From: Roseovarius amoyensis
GTDB lineage: Bacteria; Pseudomonadota; Alphaproteobacteria; Rhodobacterales; Rhodobacteraceae
Reading direction: 5' to 3'
DNA length: 64,000 bases
Assembly (NCBI RefSeq): GCF_003260265.1
Contig: NZ_QITQ01000001.1
Coordinates: 248,001-312,000, forward strand
Shown here: one piece after another, positions 16,759 through 26,530 of the stretch
Position numbering within the stretch: the stretch's first letter is position 1
Layout: each line of letters begins with the position of its first letter
The notes under the pieces: generated by a model
What the model was told of the DNA's origin: nothing
Seen by the model: the letters and a program-made list of their open reading frames with translations, nothing else
Database searches by the model: none
Program-made: the position numbers and the translations under genes

Positions 16759-18561
16759 ATGTTTCAGTCCTTTGTCGATACCGCCCGCCCCGAGCAGGGA
16801 CCGCCGCGCCTTGCTGCGCTGCGCCAAGCCATGGCCGCCGAGGGGCTGGCCGGTTGGCTGGTGCCGCGCGCCGATGCACACCAGGGCGAATACGTCGCCC
16901 CTGGCGACGAACGGCTGGCGTGGCTGACGGGTTTTACCGGCTCGGCGGGTTTCTGCATCGTGCTGGCCGATATCGCCGGGCTGTTCGTCGATGGCCGCTA
17001 TGGCGCCCAGGCGCGCGCGCAGGTGGACACCGGCCATTTCACCCCGGTCGACTGGCCCGCAACCCGGCCCGCGCCGTGGCTGCGCGAGCATCTGCCAACC
17101 GGCGGCGTGGTGGGGTTCGATCCCTGGCTCTACACGCCCGCGCAGATCGAGACGCTGGAGAACGAGCTTGCCGGCAGCGACATAACCCTGCAACCGGGCG
17201 AAAACCTGGTCGACCGCGTATGGCCCGACCGCCCCGCCCCGCCGCAAGGGCCGATGCGCGTCTATCCTGAGGAATTCGCCGGCGAAAGCCACGCCGACAA
17301 GCGCGCCCGCCTTGCCAAGGGGCTGCGCAAGGCGGGGCAGGCGGCGGCGGTGCTCACCCTGCCCGACTCGATTGCGTGGCTGCTGAATATCCGCGGCTCG
17401 GACATTCCCCGCAACCCGGTGCCGCACGCCTTTGCCATCCTGCACGACAGCGGCCAGGTGACGCTGTTCGCTGACGCCGCCAAGATCGACGACGGCGTGC
17501 GCGCGCATCTGGGCGACGAGGTGTCGATCCGCCCGCCCAATGCCTTTCTGCCGGGGCTGAGGACGCTGGCCGGGCTGGTGCGGCTGGACAAGGCCAGCGT
17601 GCCGCTGGCGGTGGCGCAGCAATTGCAAGAGGCCGGCGTGCCCGCCGCCTGGGATGACGACCCCTGCATCCTGCCCAAGGCATGCAAGACCCCGGCCGAA
17701 ATCGCCGCCACCCGCGGCGCCCATCTGCGCGACGGCGCCGCGCTGTGCGAATTCCTGGCCTGGTTCGACGCCCAGCCCCCGGGCAGCCTGACCGAGATCG
17801 ACGTGGTGACACGGCTTGAGGCCGAACGAAGCGCCACGGGCGAGCTGCTGGATATCAGCTTCGACACCATCGCCGGGTCGGGCCCGCATGGGGCGCTGGC
17901 GCATTACCGGGTGACCGAAAGCAGCAACCGCCGGCTCGTGGATGGCGATCTGCTGGTGCTCGACGGCGGCGGCCAGTACCTGGACGGCACCACCGACATC
18001 ACCCGCACCCTGCCGGTGGGCCGGGTCGGTGCCGAAGAACGCGCCGCCTTTACCCGCGTACTGCAGGGCATGATCGCGGTCAGTCGGGTGCGCTGGCCGC
18101 ACGGGCTGGCCGGGCGCGACCTGGATGCGCTGGCGCGCTATCCGCTGTGGCTGGCGGACCAGGACTATGCCCACGGCACCGGTCACGGCGTGGGCGTGCA
18201 TCTGTGCGTTCACGAGGGACCGCAGCGGCTGTCGCGCCAGGGCGAGGTGCCGCTGGAACCCGGCATGATCATCTCGAACGAGCCCGGCTATTACCGCGAG
18301 GGTGCATTCGGCATCCGCATCGAGAACCTGCTGGTGGTGACCGAGGCCGCGCCGCTGGAAGGTGGCGACGGCGCCACGCAGCTTGCCTTCGAGACACTCA
18401 GCTTCGTACCGATAGACCGGCGGCTGATCGACGAGCGCATGCTTGATCCGGCCGAACGCACCTGGCTTGACGCCTATCACGCGACATGCGCCGAACGGAT
18501 CGCCCCGCGCCTGTCCCCGGGCGCGCGCGACTGGCTGAAGGCCGCGACCAAGCCGCTTTGA
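16759..18561 (+). CDS. Xaa-Pro aminopeptidase (M24B)
   Basis: Cytosolic metallopeptidase removing N-terminal residues before proline. The 600-aa protein has two creatinase-like N-terminal domains (GDERLAWLTGFTGSAGF near 52; DSIAWLLNIRG near 208) and the C-terminal pita-bread domain with the dimetal ligands: Asp in VLDGGGQYLDGTTDITRT (about 405-421), His in HGTGHGVGVH (about 474), Glu in SNEPGYY and Glu in RIENL. Length matches the three-domain aminopeptidase P class. ATG 16759 is chosen for its GAAGGG site 8 bases upstream over the GTG at 16753. Confidence 0.93.
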   Translation: MFQSFVDTARPEQGPPRLAALRQAMAAEGLAGWLVPRADAHQGEYVAPGDERLAWLTGFTGSAGFCIVLADIAGLFVDGRYGAQARAQVDTGHFTPVDWPATRPAPWLREHLPTGGVVGFDPWLYTPAQIETLENELAGSDITLQPGENLVDRVWPDRPAPPQGPMRVYPEEFAGESHADKRARLAKGLRKAGQAAAVLTLPDSIAWLLNIRGSDIPRNPVPHAFAILHDSGQVTLFADAAKIDDGVRAHLGDEVSIRPPNAFLPGLRTLAGLVRLDKASVPLAVAQQLQEAGVPAAWDDDPCILPKACKTPAEIAATRGAHLRDGAALCEFLAWFDAQPPGSLTEIDVVTRLEAERSATGELLDISFDTIAGSGPHGALAHYRVTESSNRRLVDGDLLVLDGGGQYLDGTTDITRTLPVGRVGAEERAAFTRVLQGMIAVSRVRWPHGLAGRDLDALARYPLWLADQDYAHGTGHGVGVHLCVHEGPQRLSRQGEVPLEPGMIISNEPGYYREGAFGIRIENLLVVTEAAPLEGGDGATQLAFETLSFVPIDRRLIDERMLDPAERTWLDAYHATCAERIAPRLSPGARDWLKAATKPL

Positions 18562-18649
18562 TGCAATAATGTCGGATACCGGGACTCGCACCCAACCTGC
18601 CTGGCGGTATAAGAGGGGCCCAACACGAAAACCCGGGGAGAGAGACCGC

Positions 18650-18991
18650 ATGAGCAAGATAACCATTCGCAGCGCCGAGGGAAAATGGTGCGTGCGCGCC
18701 GGCGGCGCCATCCTGGGAGACAGCAAAAACGCACTGATCCTGAGCGAGGAAGGGCTGTCAGACGTGGTCTATTTCCCGCGCGCGGATGTGGCGATGGCGT
18801 TTCTCGACCCGTCGGATCACCGCACCCACTGCCCGCTGAAGGGCGACGCCACCTATTTCTCGCTGGTGACCAAGAGCCGCACGCTCGAAAACGCGGCCTG
18901 GAGCTATGAGAACCCGATCGAGGCGGTCGCGCGCGTCAAGGATCACATCGCTTTTCACGTCGGTGACGACATCGCCGTGGAACGCATCTGA
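18650..18991 (+). CDS. DUF427 domain protein
   Basis: A 113-aa protein that is essentially one DUF427 domain: WCVRAGGAILGDSKNAL near the start, VVYFPRADVAMAFL, HCPLKGDATYFSL, and a final YENPIEAVARVKDHIAFH. The domain is a small beta-rich fold found in bacteria and fungi, of unknown function. Start ATG 18650 follows GGGGAGAGAG; earlier codons back to 18569 overlap no conserved residues. Probably monocistronic or co-transcribed with the aminopeptidase 88 bases upstream. Confidence 0.88.
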   Translation: MSKITIRSAEGKWCVRAGGAILGDSKNALILSEEGLSDVVYFPRADVAMAFLDPSDHRTHCPLKGDATYFSLVTKSRTLENAAWSYENPIEAVARVKDHIAFHVGDDIAVERI

Positions 18992-19072
18992 CGGCGGGCC
19001 CTTCGGCCGGCTTGCGCGGTCGGGTTTGCAAAGCTACCCTTGGCAAATCGCGAAACTGCAAAGGCCGCGCCC

Positions 19073-20470
19073 ATGCCCGCCCAGAAACTCTATGCCGGCG
19101 CCAAGCTGCGCGAGACACGCCAGCGGCTGGGGCTGACGCAAAAGGACTTCGCCGCCAAGCTTGGCGTGTCGCTGCCCTATCTCAACCAGATGGAAAACAA
19201 CAACCGCCCGGTCAGCACCACGGTGGTGCTGGCGCTGGCGCAGGAGTTCGGCTTTGACGTGACCGAGCTGTCGACCGGCGATGCCGAGCGGATGATCTCG
19301 GACATGCGAGAGGCGCTGGCCGACCCGGTCTTTGCCGACGACCCGCCACCGCTGACCGACCTGCGGCTGACCGCCTCGAACGCGCCGGCGCTGGCGCGCG
19401 CATTCTTGGAACTGCACCGCGCCTATCGCCAGACGCATGAGCGGCTGGCCAGCCTGGACGAGGCGCTGGGGCGCGAAGACAGCCGCATGCAGCCCAGCCC
19501 CTGGGACGAGGTGCGCGATTTCTTTCACTACTGCGACAACTACATCGACGCCGTCGACCGCGCCGCCGAACGGTTTGCATCGGCGGCCGGGGCGCGAACC
19601 GTGCCCGCGCAGGCCGAGGCGCGGCTGGCGGCGATGGGCATCACCGTCACCGTGTCCGACCAGCCCAAGCTGCGCCGTTTCGACAGCGAGACCCGCACGC
19701 TGTGGCTGTCATCGCGCGCGGCACCGGAAACGCGCGGCTTTCAGATCCTGCACCAGCTGGCGCTCCTGACCCAGGACAAGCTGCTGGAGGCGACGCTGGA
19801 CCTGGCGCGCTTTCAGTCGGAAGAGGCGCGCGCCATCGCCAAGATCGGGCTGGCCAACTATTTCGCCGGCGCTGTGCTGATGCCCTATGGCGCCTTTCTA
19901 GAAGCCGCGCAGGAAAGCAGGCACGACCTGGAAATCCTGTCCAACCGGTTCGGCGCCTCGATCGAACAGGTCTGCCATCGCCTGTCGACGCTGCAGCGCC
20001 CGGGCGCCAAGGGCGTGCCGTTCTTTTTCGTCCGGGTCGACCAGGCCGGCACCATCACAAAGCGGCATTCGGCCACGCGGCTGCAATTCGCCCGCTTCGG
20101 CGGCGCCTGCCCGCTGTGGAACGTGCACCGGGCCTTTGAAACCCCAACGCGGTTCCTGCGGCAGCTGGCCGAAACGCCCGACGGGGTGCGCTATATCAGC
20201 CTGGCCCGCGACGTCAGCAAATCGGGCGGCAGCTTTGGCGCGCCGACGCGCCGGTTCGCGATCTCGCTGGGGTGCGAGGTGCGCCACGCCGACGCGCTGG
20301 TCTATGCTGACGACCTGGATCTGACCAACGCCCGCGCCTATGAGCCCATCGGCATTTCGTGCCGCATCTGCGAGCGCACCGGCTGTCACCAGCGGTCCGT
20401 GCCGCCGCTGGAGCGGCGGCTGAAGGTGGACCCCAACGAACGCGGCGTGTTGCCCTATACGGTAGACTGA
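19073..20470 (+). CDS. ScfR-family XRE regulator with IrrE-like domain
   Basis: Predicted short-chain fatty acyl-CoA-responsive regulator. The 465-aa protein has an N-terminal helix-turn-helix (about residues 9-63; LTQKDFAAKLGVSLPYLNQM), a middle IrrE/ImmA-like region (ILHQLALL near 225, lacking a clear HExxH zinc motif) and a C-terminal DUF2083-type domain with a cysteine cluster (SCRICERTGCHQRS near 437). RamB and ScfR of this class control acyl-CoA, methylmalonyl or glyoxylate metabolism. No such target gene is adjacent. I chose ATG 19073 with AAAGG 8 bases upstream; 19040 would add 11 residues. Confidence 0.88.
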   Translation: MPAQKLYAGAKLRETRQRLGLTQKDFAAKLGVSLPYLNQMENNNRPVSTTVVLALAQEFGFDVTELSTGDAERMISDMREALADPVFADDPPPLTDLRLTASNAPALARAFLELHRAYRQTHERLASLDEALGREDSRMQPSPWDEVRDFFHYCDNYIDAVDRAAERFASAAGARTVPAQAEARLAAMGITVTVSDQPKLRRFDSETRTLWLSSRAAPETRGFQILHQLALLTQDKLLEATLDLARFQSEEARAIAKIGLANYFAGAVLMPYGAFLEAAQESRHDLEILSNRFGASIEQVCHRLSTLQRPGAKGVPFFFVRVDQAGTITKRHSATRLQFARFGGACPLWNVHRAFETPTRFLRQLAETPDGVRYISLARDVSKSGGSFGAPTRRFAISLGCEVRHADALVYADDLDLTNARAYEPIGISCRICERTGCHQRSVPPLERRLKVDPNERGVLPYTVD

Positions 20471-20482
20471 CGGGCGCGCCCG

Positions 20483-20719
20483 TCAGGCCGTCAGCATACC
20501 GTACAATTCATCCTTGAGATGGGCGCGCTTCTTGCGCAGATCCACCTCGGCCAGATCCCCGACCGGCTCGACATTGGTCTCGGCCCGATGAACGGCGCGG
20601 TTGACCTCGTGATACTCGTCAAAGAGCCGGGCAAAATGGGGGTCACCCGCCTTCATCGCGGTGATCTTGTCGGCCAGTTCGGGGAATTCCTCGTGCAGCT
20701 CGTGCGGGGTGTGCGTCAT
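20483..20719 (-). CDS. YdcH family protein (DUF465)
   Basis: A 78-aa, fully helical charged protein: ELHEEFPELADKITAMKAGD, then LFDEYHEVNRAVHRAE and LRKKRAHLKDELYGML, the three-helix pattern of DUF465/YdcH. Function is unknown; these small proteins are widespread in proteobacteria. I chose ATG 20719, which opens on MTHTPHELHEEFPE and has a GGAAAGG site just upstream; the longer frame to 20752 lacks conserved sequence. It is convergent with the ScfR-like gene. Confidence 0.85.
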   Translation of the reverse strand: MTHTPHELHEEFPELADKITAMKAGDPHFARLFDEYHEVNRAVHRAETNVEPVGDLAEVDLRKKRAHLKDELYGMLTA

Positions 20720-20803
20720 GTCGCGCCTTTCCTTTGTTGAAGTCGCGCCCATTGTGCCCCGCCTGCGGCGTGGTGTCCTTGACCCGGGTCAAACGCGCGC
20801 GGT

Positions 20804-22462
20804 TTATCGCTGTGACGTCTGCCAGTCGGGATTGATCCAAGGGCTGGCATTATCCGGCGACAGCGGTGTGCGGCCGAGGATGTGATCGGACATCTTTTCC
20901 CCCACCATGATCGAGGGGGCGTTGATGTTGCCGTTTGTGATGCGGGGAAAGATGCTGCTGTCGGCCACGCGCAGCCGCTCGACCCCGATCACCCGGCCCT
21001 GTGGGTCGACCACGGCATCCGCATCGTCGGCACGCCCCATCCGGCAGGTGCCGCAGGGGTGATAGGCGCTTTCGGCGTGGTCGCGCACGAAGGCGTCCAG
21101 CGCATCGTCATCCTGCACCGCCGCGCCGGGCTGTATCTCGTGACGCAGATAGGGGGCAAAGGCAGGCTGCGCGAAAATCTCGCGCGTCAGGCGGATGGCG
21201 CGGCGGAAATCATCCCAGTCTTCGGGCGTGTTCATGTAGTTGAAGCGCAGCACCGGCGGCGCCTCGGGGTCGGGCCCGCGCAGGGTGACCGTCCCGCAAG
21301 AGGCGCTGCGCATCGGTCCGACATGGGCCTGAAAGCCATGCCCCTCGGCCGCGGCCTTGCCGTCATAGCGCACCGCTATGGGCAGAAAGTGAAACTGGAT
21401 ATCGGGGTACTCAACGCCTGCGCGACTGCGGATGAAGCCGCAGCTTTCGAACTGGTTCGACGCGCCGGGGCCCGAGCGGTTGACCAGCCAGCGCAGCCCG
21501 ACCCAGGCCTTGCCGAACAGGTTCCAGTACTTGTACAGGCTCACCGGCCGGCTGGCGGCTATCTGGATATAGAGTTCCAGATGGTCCTGCAGGTTGGCGC
21601 CGACGCCGGGACGGTCGGCCACCACCGGCAGCCCATGTTCGGCCAGGTGCGCCCCCGGCCCGATCCCCGACAGCATCAGCAGCTTGGGCGAGTTGAAGGC
21701 CGACGCGGCAACGATCACCTCGGCATTGACGCCAATCACCTCGGTCCGACCGCCACGGCGCAGCTCGACCCCGGTGGCGCGGCCCTCTTCCATCACCACG
21801 CGGGTGACGAAACCGCGCACCAGGTCGCAGTTCTGCCGTTTCAGCGCGGGCCTGAGATAGGCATTCGCCGCCGACCAGCGCCGCCCCTGCCAGACGGTCA
21901 TTTCGAAGGGGCCGAACCCCTCTTGCTGCTGGCCGTTATAGTCGTTCGTCGCAGGATAGCCCGCCTGCACACCGGCCTCGATAAAGGCGCGGGTCAGCGG
22001 GTTTTCCATGCGCCCGCGGCTGACATGCAGCGGGCCGTCCTTGCCGCGCCAGGACGGATCGCCACCGTGGCCACCATCGTGCCAGCATTCCATCCGCTTG
22101 AAATACGGCAGCACGTCGGCATAGCCCCAGCCCTTGGCCCCGGTGTCGCGCCAGTGATCATAGTCGCGCGCATTGCCCCGCACATAGACCATCCCGTTGA
22201 TCGAGGACGACCCCCCGATCACCTTGCCCCGCGGCGCCACCAGCCGGCGGTTGTTCAGGTTGGGTTCGGGTTCGCTCTGATAGCCCCAGTCATAGCGCGC
22301 CATGTTCATCGGATAGCTCAGCGCGCCGGGCATCTGGATAAACGGGCCGGCATCGCTGCCGCCATGTTCGACAACGATGACCGACTTGCCGGCCTCTGAC
22401 AGCCTGTAGGCCATGGCGCAACCGGCGCTGCCGGCGCCGACGATGACATAATCCGCCTGCAT
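20804..22462 (-). CDS. betA: Choline dehydrogenase (GMC oxidoreductase)
   Basis: Membrane-associated flavoenzyme oxidising choline to betaine aldehyde. The 552-aa product starts with the FAD-binding Rossmann motif ([18 protein letters not shown]), then [16 protein letters not shown] (GMC signature), and carries the C-terminal catalytic region with [10 protein letters not shown] (active-site His) and [25 protein letters not shown] at 22465-22460 overlaps the betC stop; the second ATG has the better spacing to AAGGGG. It is the last gene of betI-betC-betA; no betB aldehyde dehydrogenase follows in the window. Confidence 0.92.
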   Translation of the reverse strand: MQADYVIVGAGSAGCAMAYRLSEAGKSVIVVEHGGSDAGPFIQMPGALSYPMNMARYDWGYQSEPEPNLNNRRLVAPRGKVIGGSSSINGMVYVRGNARDYDHWRDTGAKGWGYADVLPYFKRMECWHDGGHGGDPSWRGKDGPLHVSRGRMENPLTRAFIEAGVQAGYPATNDYNGQQQEGFGPFEMTVWQGRRWSAANAYLRPALKRQNCDLVRGFVTRVVMEEGRATGVELRRGGRTEVIGVNAEVIVAASAFNSPKLLMLSGIGPGAHLAEHGLPVVADRPGVGANLQDHLELYIQIAASRPVSLYKYWNLFGKAWVGLRWLVNRSGPGASNQFESCGFIRSRAGVEYPDIQFHFLPIAVRYDGKAAAEGHGFQAHVGPMRSASCGTVTLRGPDPEAPPVLRFNYMNTPEDWDDFRRAIRLTREIFAQPAFAPYLRHEIQPGAAVQDDDALDAFVRDHAESAYHPCGTCRMGRADDADAVVDPQGRVIGVERLRVADSSIFPRITNGNINAPSIMVGEKMSDHILGRTPLSPDNASPWINPDWQTSQR

Positions 22463-23976
22463 CATCCGCCCCTTGGATAGCGTTGCCGTTCCTCGACAAC
22501 GTTGAGGTCCATGTGGTTGCGCATGTAGCGTTCCGAGGCCCGCTGCAGCGGCTGGTAATCCCACGGGTAATAACCGCCCCGGCGCAGCGCGTCATAGACG
22601 ACATGCCGGCGGGCCTGGCTTTCGCGCACCGCGGCGTCGAAGGCGTCCAGATCCCAGCGCGGCCCGGCCATGTCCCGCATCCGCGCCAGCGTGTCGGCAT
22701 AAGCGGGATCGCCGGCCAGATCGTTCAGCTCGTCGGGGTCGGCCTCGAGGTCGAACAGTTGCTCGGGGTCGAGCGCGCAGTTGGTGTATTTCCACCGCCC
22801 CTGCCGCAGCGCCACCAGCGGCGCATAAGACGCTTCGGCGGCGTATTCCATCGCCACCGGCGCCTCGCGCCTGCCCCCCTGCCCCAGCGACACCAGCGAC
22901 TGTCCTTCGACCCAGGGGGCGACCCCGGCCATGTCGGCGCCGGCCAGTTCGCACAGCGTCGGGCAGATATCTATGGTCGAGACCGGATCGCTGACCAGCC
23001 CCGGCGCCATCCCCGGTGCCGAGATCATCAGCGGCACCCGCGACGAGCCCTCGAAGAACGACATCTTGAACCACAGGCCGCGTTCGCCCAGCATGTCGCC
23101 GTGATCGGACACGAACAGCATGATGGTGTCATCCTCGGCCCGGATACCGCGCAGCGCCTCGAGGATGTCGCCGATCTTGTCGTCGAGATATGAAATATTG
23201 GCAAAATAGCCCCGGCGCGCGCAACGGATGTTTTCATCGGAAATATCAAAGCTGCGCCAGTCATTGGCATCGAAGATACGTTTGGAATGGGGGTCGTGAT
23301 CCTCATACGCCATCGCGGGCACGCGCGGCAGCAAATGCGCGCAATCCTCGTAGAGGTCCCAGTATCTGCGCCGCGCGACATAGGGGTCGTGCGGGTGGGT
23401 AAAGCTGACCGTCAGGCACCAGGGCCGCTCGTCATGGCCGCGGCCAAGGTCATATAACTTGGCGCGCGCATGGTGGGCGACCTCGTCGTCGTATTCCATC
23501 TGGTTGGTGATCTCGGCCACGCCAGCGCCGGTGACGCTGCCGAGATTGTGATACCACCAGTCGATGCGCTCGCCGGGTTTGCGATAGTCGGGAGTCCAGC
23601 CAAAATCGGCCGGGTAGATGTCGGTGGTCAGCCGTTCCTCGAACCCGTGCAGCTGATCGGGGCCGACGAAATGCATCTTGCCCGACAGGCAGGTGTGATA
23701 GCCTGCCCGCCGCAGGTGGTGGGCGAATGTGGGAATGTCGGCGGCGAATTCGGCGGCATTGTCATAGACGCGCGACCGCGACGGCAACAGCCCGGACATG
23801 AAGCTCGCCCGCCCCGGCGCACAAAGCGGCGAGGCGGTATAGGTGTTGACGAACCGCGTCGAGCGTTCGGCCAGCGCCGCGATGTTAGGCGCGTGCAGCC
23901 AGTCGGCCGGGCCATCGGGGAACAGCGTACCGTTGAGCTGATCAACCATCAGAATCAGGATGTTGGGCCGTTTCAC
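22462..23976 (-). CDS. betC: Choline-sulfatase
   Basis: Hydrolyses choline-O-sulfate to choline and sulfate, feeding BetA. The 504-aa arylsulfatase-fold protein has the metal-binding [12 protein letters not shown] at the start, the formylglycine motif around residue 52 ([15 protein letters not shown], with Cys of CAPGR as the residue to be oxidised), SDHGDMLGE near 286 and the C-terminal substrate region [16 protein letters not shown] typical of choline sulfatases. Coupled by overlapping codons to betA downstream and betI upstream (ATGA-type overlaps). Confidence 0.95.
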   Translation of the reverse strand: MKRPNILILMVDQLNGTLFPDGPADWLHAPNIAALAERSTRFVNTYTASPLCAPGRASFMSGLLPSRSRVYDNAAEFAADIPTFAHHLRRAGYHTCLSGKMHFVGPDQLHGFEERLTTDIYPADFGWTPDYRKPGERIDWWYHNLGSVTGAGVAEITNQMEYDDEVAHHARAKLYDLGRGHDERPWCLTVSFTHPHDPYVARRRYWDLYEDCAHLLPRVPAMAYEDHDPHSKRIFDANDWRSFDISDENIRCARRGYFANISYLDDKIGDILEALRGIRAEDDTIMLFVSDHGDMLGERGLWFKMSFFEGSSRVPLMISAPGMAPGLVSDPVSTIDICPTLCELAGADMAGVAPWVEGQSLVSLGQGGRREAPVAMEYAAEASYAPLVALRQGRWKYTNCALDPEQLFDLEADPDELNDLAGDPAYADTLARMRDMAGPRWDLDAFDAAVRESQARRHVVYDALRRGGYYPWDYQPLQRASERYMRNHMDLNVVEERQRYPRGG

Positions 23977-24560
23977 GACGTCTGTCCCTTGCTCATGTAG
24001 CTGTCGAGGTAATGCATCATCACGTCGATCGCGGCCTCGGCCGAGATCGGGTCGTTGCGCAGCGCCTGGCGGATATACAGCCCGTCGATCATCGCCGCGA
24101 GGCCGCGCGCCAGCGTGCGCGCCTCGGCCAGCCCGGCCTGGCGCAGCGCGTGCAGCAGGTTCGATCTGAGGCGGCGCTGATAGACGTTCAGCAGGCGCCG
24201 CGCCTCATCCGAGGTTTGCGCCTGAACGTAGAAGTTAAGCCATGCCGACACCATTTCGGGCCGGAACTGACGCGGCGCGAAACTGGCGCGGATGATCGCC
24301 TCGACCCGCCCGCGCGGGGTGCGGGCCATGATCAGCGCGCCGCGCACCTCGGCCCCGTAAAGCATCAGGATATGGCGCATCGCGGCGGCGAACATCGCCT
24401 CTTTCGAGCCGAAATAGTGGTGCGCCAGCGCCGGCGACATGCCGGCACGCCGGGCGATCTGACTGACGGTGACATCCAGCGTGCCACGCTCGCCGATCTC
24501 GTGGATCGTTGCCTCCACCAGTGCCGAGCGGCGGATGGGTTCCATCCCGACCTTGGGCAT
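23973..24560 (-). CDS. betI: TetR-family repressor BetI
   Basis: Choline-responsive repressor of betaine synthesis. The 195-aa protein has an N-terminal TetR helix-turn-helix (about residues 8-54: TIHEIGERGTLDVTVSQIA, ARRAGMSPALAHHYFGSKE) and a helical ligand domain with the BetI-type FRPEMVSAWLNFYVQAQT. I chose ATG 24560; a GTG at 24569 would add three residues. It overlaps betC by four bases and reads away from the palindrome at 24612-24625, consistent with autorepression. Confidence 0.92.
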   Translation of the reverse strand: MPKVGMEPIRRSALVEATIHEIGERGTLDVTVSQIARRAGMSPALAHHYFGSKEAMFAAAMRHILMLYGAEVRGALIMARTPRGRVEAIIRASFAPRQFRPEMVSAWLNFYVQAQTSDEARRLLNVYQRRLRSNLLHALRQAGLAEARTLARGLAAMIDGLYIRQALRNDPISAEAAIDVMMHYLDSYMSKGQTS

Positions 24561-24870
24561 TCGCACCACTCCAGGAAAAAACTGTTGCGCAACCGGGTCT
24601 AGCTGCGCTTAATTGACCAGTCAATCAATTAAAATCCAACCTCGGGGGAGAACAGCAAACCGGCCAGATGCGAACTAGACCGTTGCACCGCATCACGGCG
24701 TCATACTAACATCACACAACAACGCCGCCGAGCATGGCACATAGCGGGGGCCGGGCCTTGCGGTCCGAAGGCGACCCCCGAATACGTCCGGTGCCGACCC
24801 CGGGAGGGGCGATGAACACGGGGCAATGAACGGCAACCAGTCAAGATCACACATGATAGGGAGAATGATC
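24561..24870. other. Divergent control region between betI and the binding-protein gene
   Basis: No gene is supported. It holds the ATTGAC-CA-GTCAAT palindrome close to betI, then AT-rich sequence to about 24660, then GC-rich sequence before the AGGGAG site of the downstream ATG (24871). On the minus strand TTGACT followed 17 bases later by TAGACC is a plausible betI promoter whose -35 box lies inside the palindrome. Confidence 0.6.
24612..24625. promoter_or_regulatory. Candidate BetI operator
   Basis: Perfect 6-bp inverted repeat ATTGAC/GTCAAT with a 2-base centre, 52 bases before the betI start. TTGA...TCAA palindromes are the known type of BetI site. Overlap with a predicted -35 box on the minus strand supports repression; assignment to BetI is from context. 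Confidence 0.7.
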
Positions 24871-26430
24871 ATGTCACTCATCAAGGGCGGAATGCTCGAT
24901 CGCCGTGGATTTCTGAAGACCACCGCTGCGGGGGCCATCGCGGCCTCGCTGCCGATGGGCGGGGCGCTGGCGCAGACGCCCAAGCGCGGCGGCCATGTGC
25001 GGGTGGCCATCGGCCACGGCGCAACCACCGACACGCTGAACCCAGGCACCTATGAAAACAGCTTTACCACCTGCCTTTCCTATTCCCTTCACGGCCACCT
25101 GACCGAGGTGCTGCAGGATGGCTCGCTCAGCCCGGAAGTCGCCGAAAGCTGGGAGGCATCCGCCGACGCGGCGGAATGGCGGTTCAAGCTGCGCAAAGGC
25201 GTGACCTTCCATTCCGGCAAGCCGGTGACGGTGCAGGATGTCATCAACTCGATCAACTTCCACCGTGGCGAGGATTCGACCTCGGCCGCCGGGCCGATCG
25301 TGGCTGCAATCAAGGACATTGCGGCCGAGGGTGACGACACCATCGTCTTTACGCTTGATGGCGGCAACGCTGACTTCCCCTTCATCCTCAGCGATTATCA
25401 CATCGTCATCTGCCCCGCCGACGGCGACAGCATCGACTGGCGGTCGGGCGACGGCTGCGGCAGCTATGTGCTGAAGGATTTCAATCCCGGCGTATCGATG
25501 GCGCTGGAACGCAACCCGAATCACTGGCGCGACAGCGTCGCATGGTTCGACAGCGCCGAGGTGCTGGCGATCGTCGACCAGAACGCACGCACCACCGCGC
25601 TGGTGTCGGGCGACGTGGACGTGGCCGACCGGCTGGACCTCAAGACTGTGTCGCTCCTGGCGCGCAACCCCAACATCCAGATCAATTCGGTCGCGGGGAT
25701 GCAGCACTATACCTTTGCGATGGACACGCGCGAGGCGCCGTTCAACGACAACAACGTCCGCCAGGCGCTGAAATACGGCGTCAACCGGCAGGAACTGGTC
25801 GACAAGATCCTGTTCGGCTACGGCTCGGTCGGCAACGACCACCCCATCGGGCGCGGCCAGCGGTTCTTCAACACCGAGCTGGAGCAAAAGACCTACGACC
25901 CCGACAAGGCCAAGTGGCACCTCAAGGAGGCCGGCCTCGACAGCATCGACGTTTCGCTTTCGGCCGCCGACGCAGCCTTTGTCGGCGCGGTCGATGCGGC
26001 GGTCCTGTACCAGAGCTCGGCCGCCGCGGCGGGCATCAACCTCAAGCCGGTGCGCGAACCCAACGACGGCTACTGGTCGGATGTCTGGATGAAAAAGGAC
26101 TTCGCCGCCGTCTACTGGTCGGGCCGCGTGGTCGAGGACCAGATGTTTGCCACCGCCTACCAGTGCGACGCATCCTGGAACGACAGCTTCTGGTGCAGCG
26201 ACACCTTTGACGATCTGCTGGTGAAAGCGCGTTCGGAACTGGACGAGGACAAGCGCCGGCAGATGTACTGGGAAATGCAGGACATCGTGTCGAACCAGGG
26301 CGGCGTCGTCATCCCGATGTTCGCCAACTGGGTGTTCGGCAACTCGACCAAGGTCGCGCATACCGAGCAGATGAGCTCGAACTGGGACGTCGACGGGATG
26401 CGCTTTATCGAGCGCTGGTGGTTCGCCTGA
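24871..26430 (+). CDS. Family 5 (peptide/Opp-type) ABC solute-binding protein, Tat-exported
   Basis: The 519-aa precursor has a Tat signal (LDRRGFLKTTAAGAIAASLP, ending ALAQ) and a family 5 binding fold: GGHVRVAIGHGATTDTLNPG, LTEVLQDGSLSPEVAESWE and a C-terminal half with RQMYWEMQDIV. Family 5 receptors bring peptides, nickel or other solutes to Dpp/Opp-type permeases, but no such permease or ATPase is in the window, so it is an orphan. Its place between betI and choX suggests an osmoprotectant or betaine-related ligand; that is inference. AGGGAGA upstream supports ATG 24871. Confidence 0.87.
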   Translation: MSLIKGGMLDRRGFLKTTAAGAIAASLPMGGALAQTPKRGGHVRVAIGHGATTDTLNPGTYENSFTTCLSYSLHGHLTEVLQDGSLSPEVAESWEASADAAEWRFKLRKGVTFHSGKPVTVQDVINSINFHRGEDSTSAAGPIVAAIKDIAAEGDDTIVFTLDGGNADFPFILSDYHIVICPADGDSIDWRSGDGCGSYVLKDFNPGVSMALERNPNHWRDSVAWFDSAEVLAIVDQNARTTALVSGDVDVADRLDLKTVSLLARNPNIQINSVAGMQHYTFAMDTREAPFNDNNVRQALKYGVNRQELVDKILFGYGSVGNDHPIGRGQRFFNTELEQKTYDPDKAKWHLKEAGLDSIDVSLSAADAAFVGAVDAAVLYQSSAAAAGINLKPVREPNDGYWSDVWMKKDFAAVYWSGRVVEDQMFATAYQCDASWNDSFWCSDTFDDLLVKARSELDEDKRRQMYWEMQDIVSNQGGVVIPMFANWVFGNSTKVAHTEQMSSNWDVDGMRFIERWWFA

Positions 26431-26530
26431 TCGCCACCGAACCTGCGGGGCGGGGCCTGGGGGAAATCCCCGGGTCCCATGCCCCACCGGGCGCACACGC
26501 CTGAACTTACCTCTGAGGGAGAGACCACTC

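Noticed and set aside
16546..18726. Long minus-strand frame opposite the aminopeptidase gene
   Set aside because: Shadow frame; the M24 metal ligands are on the plus strand.
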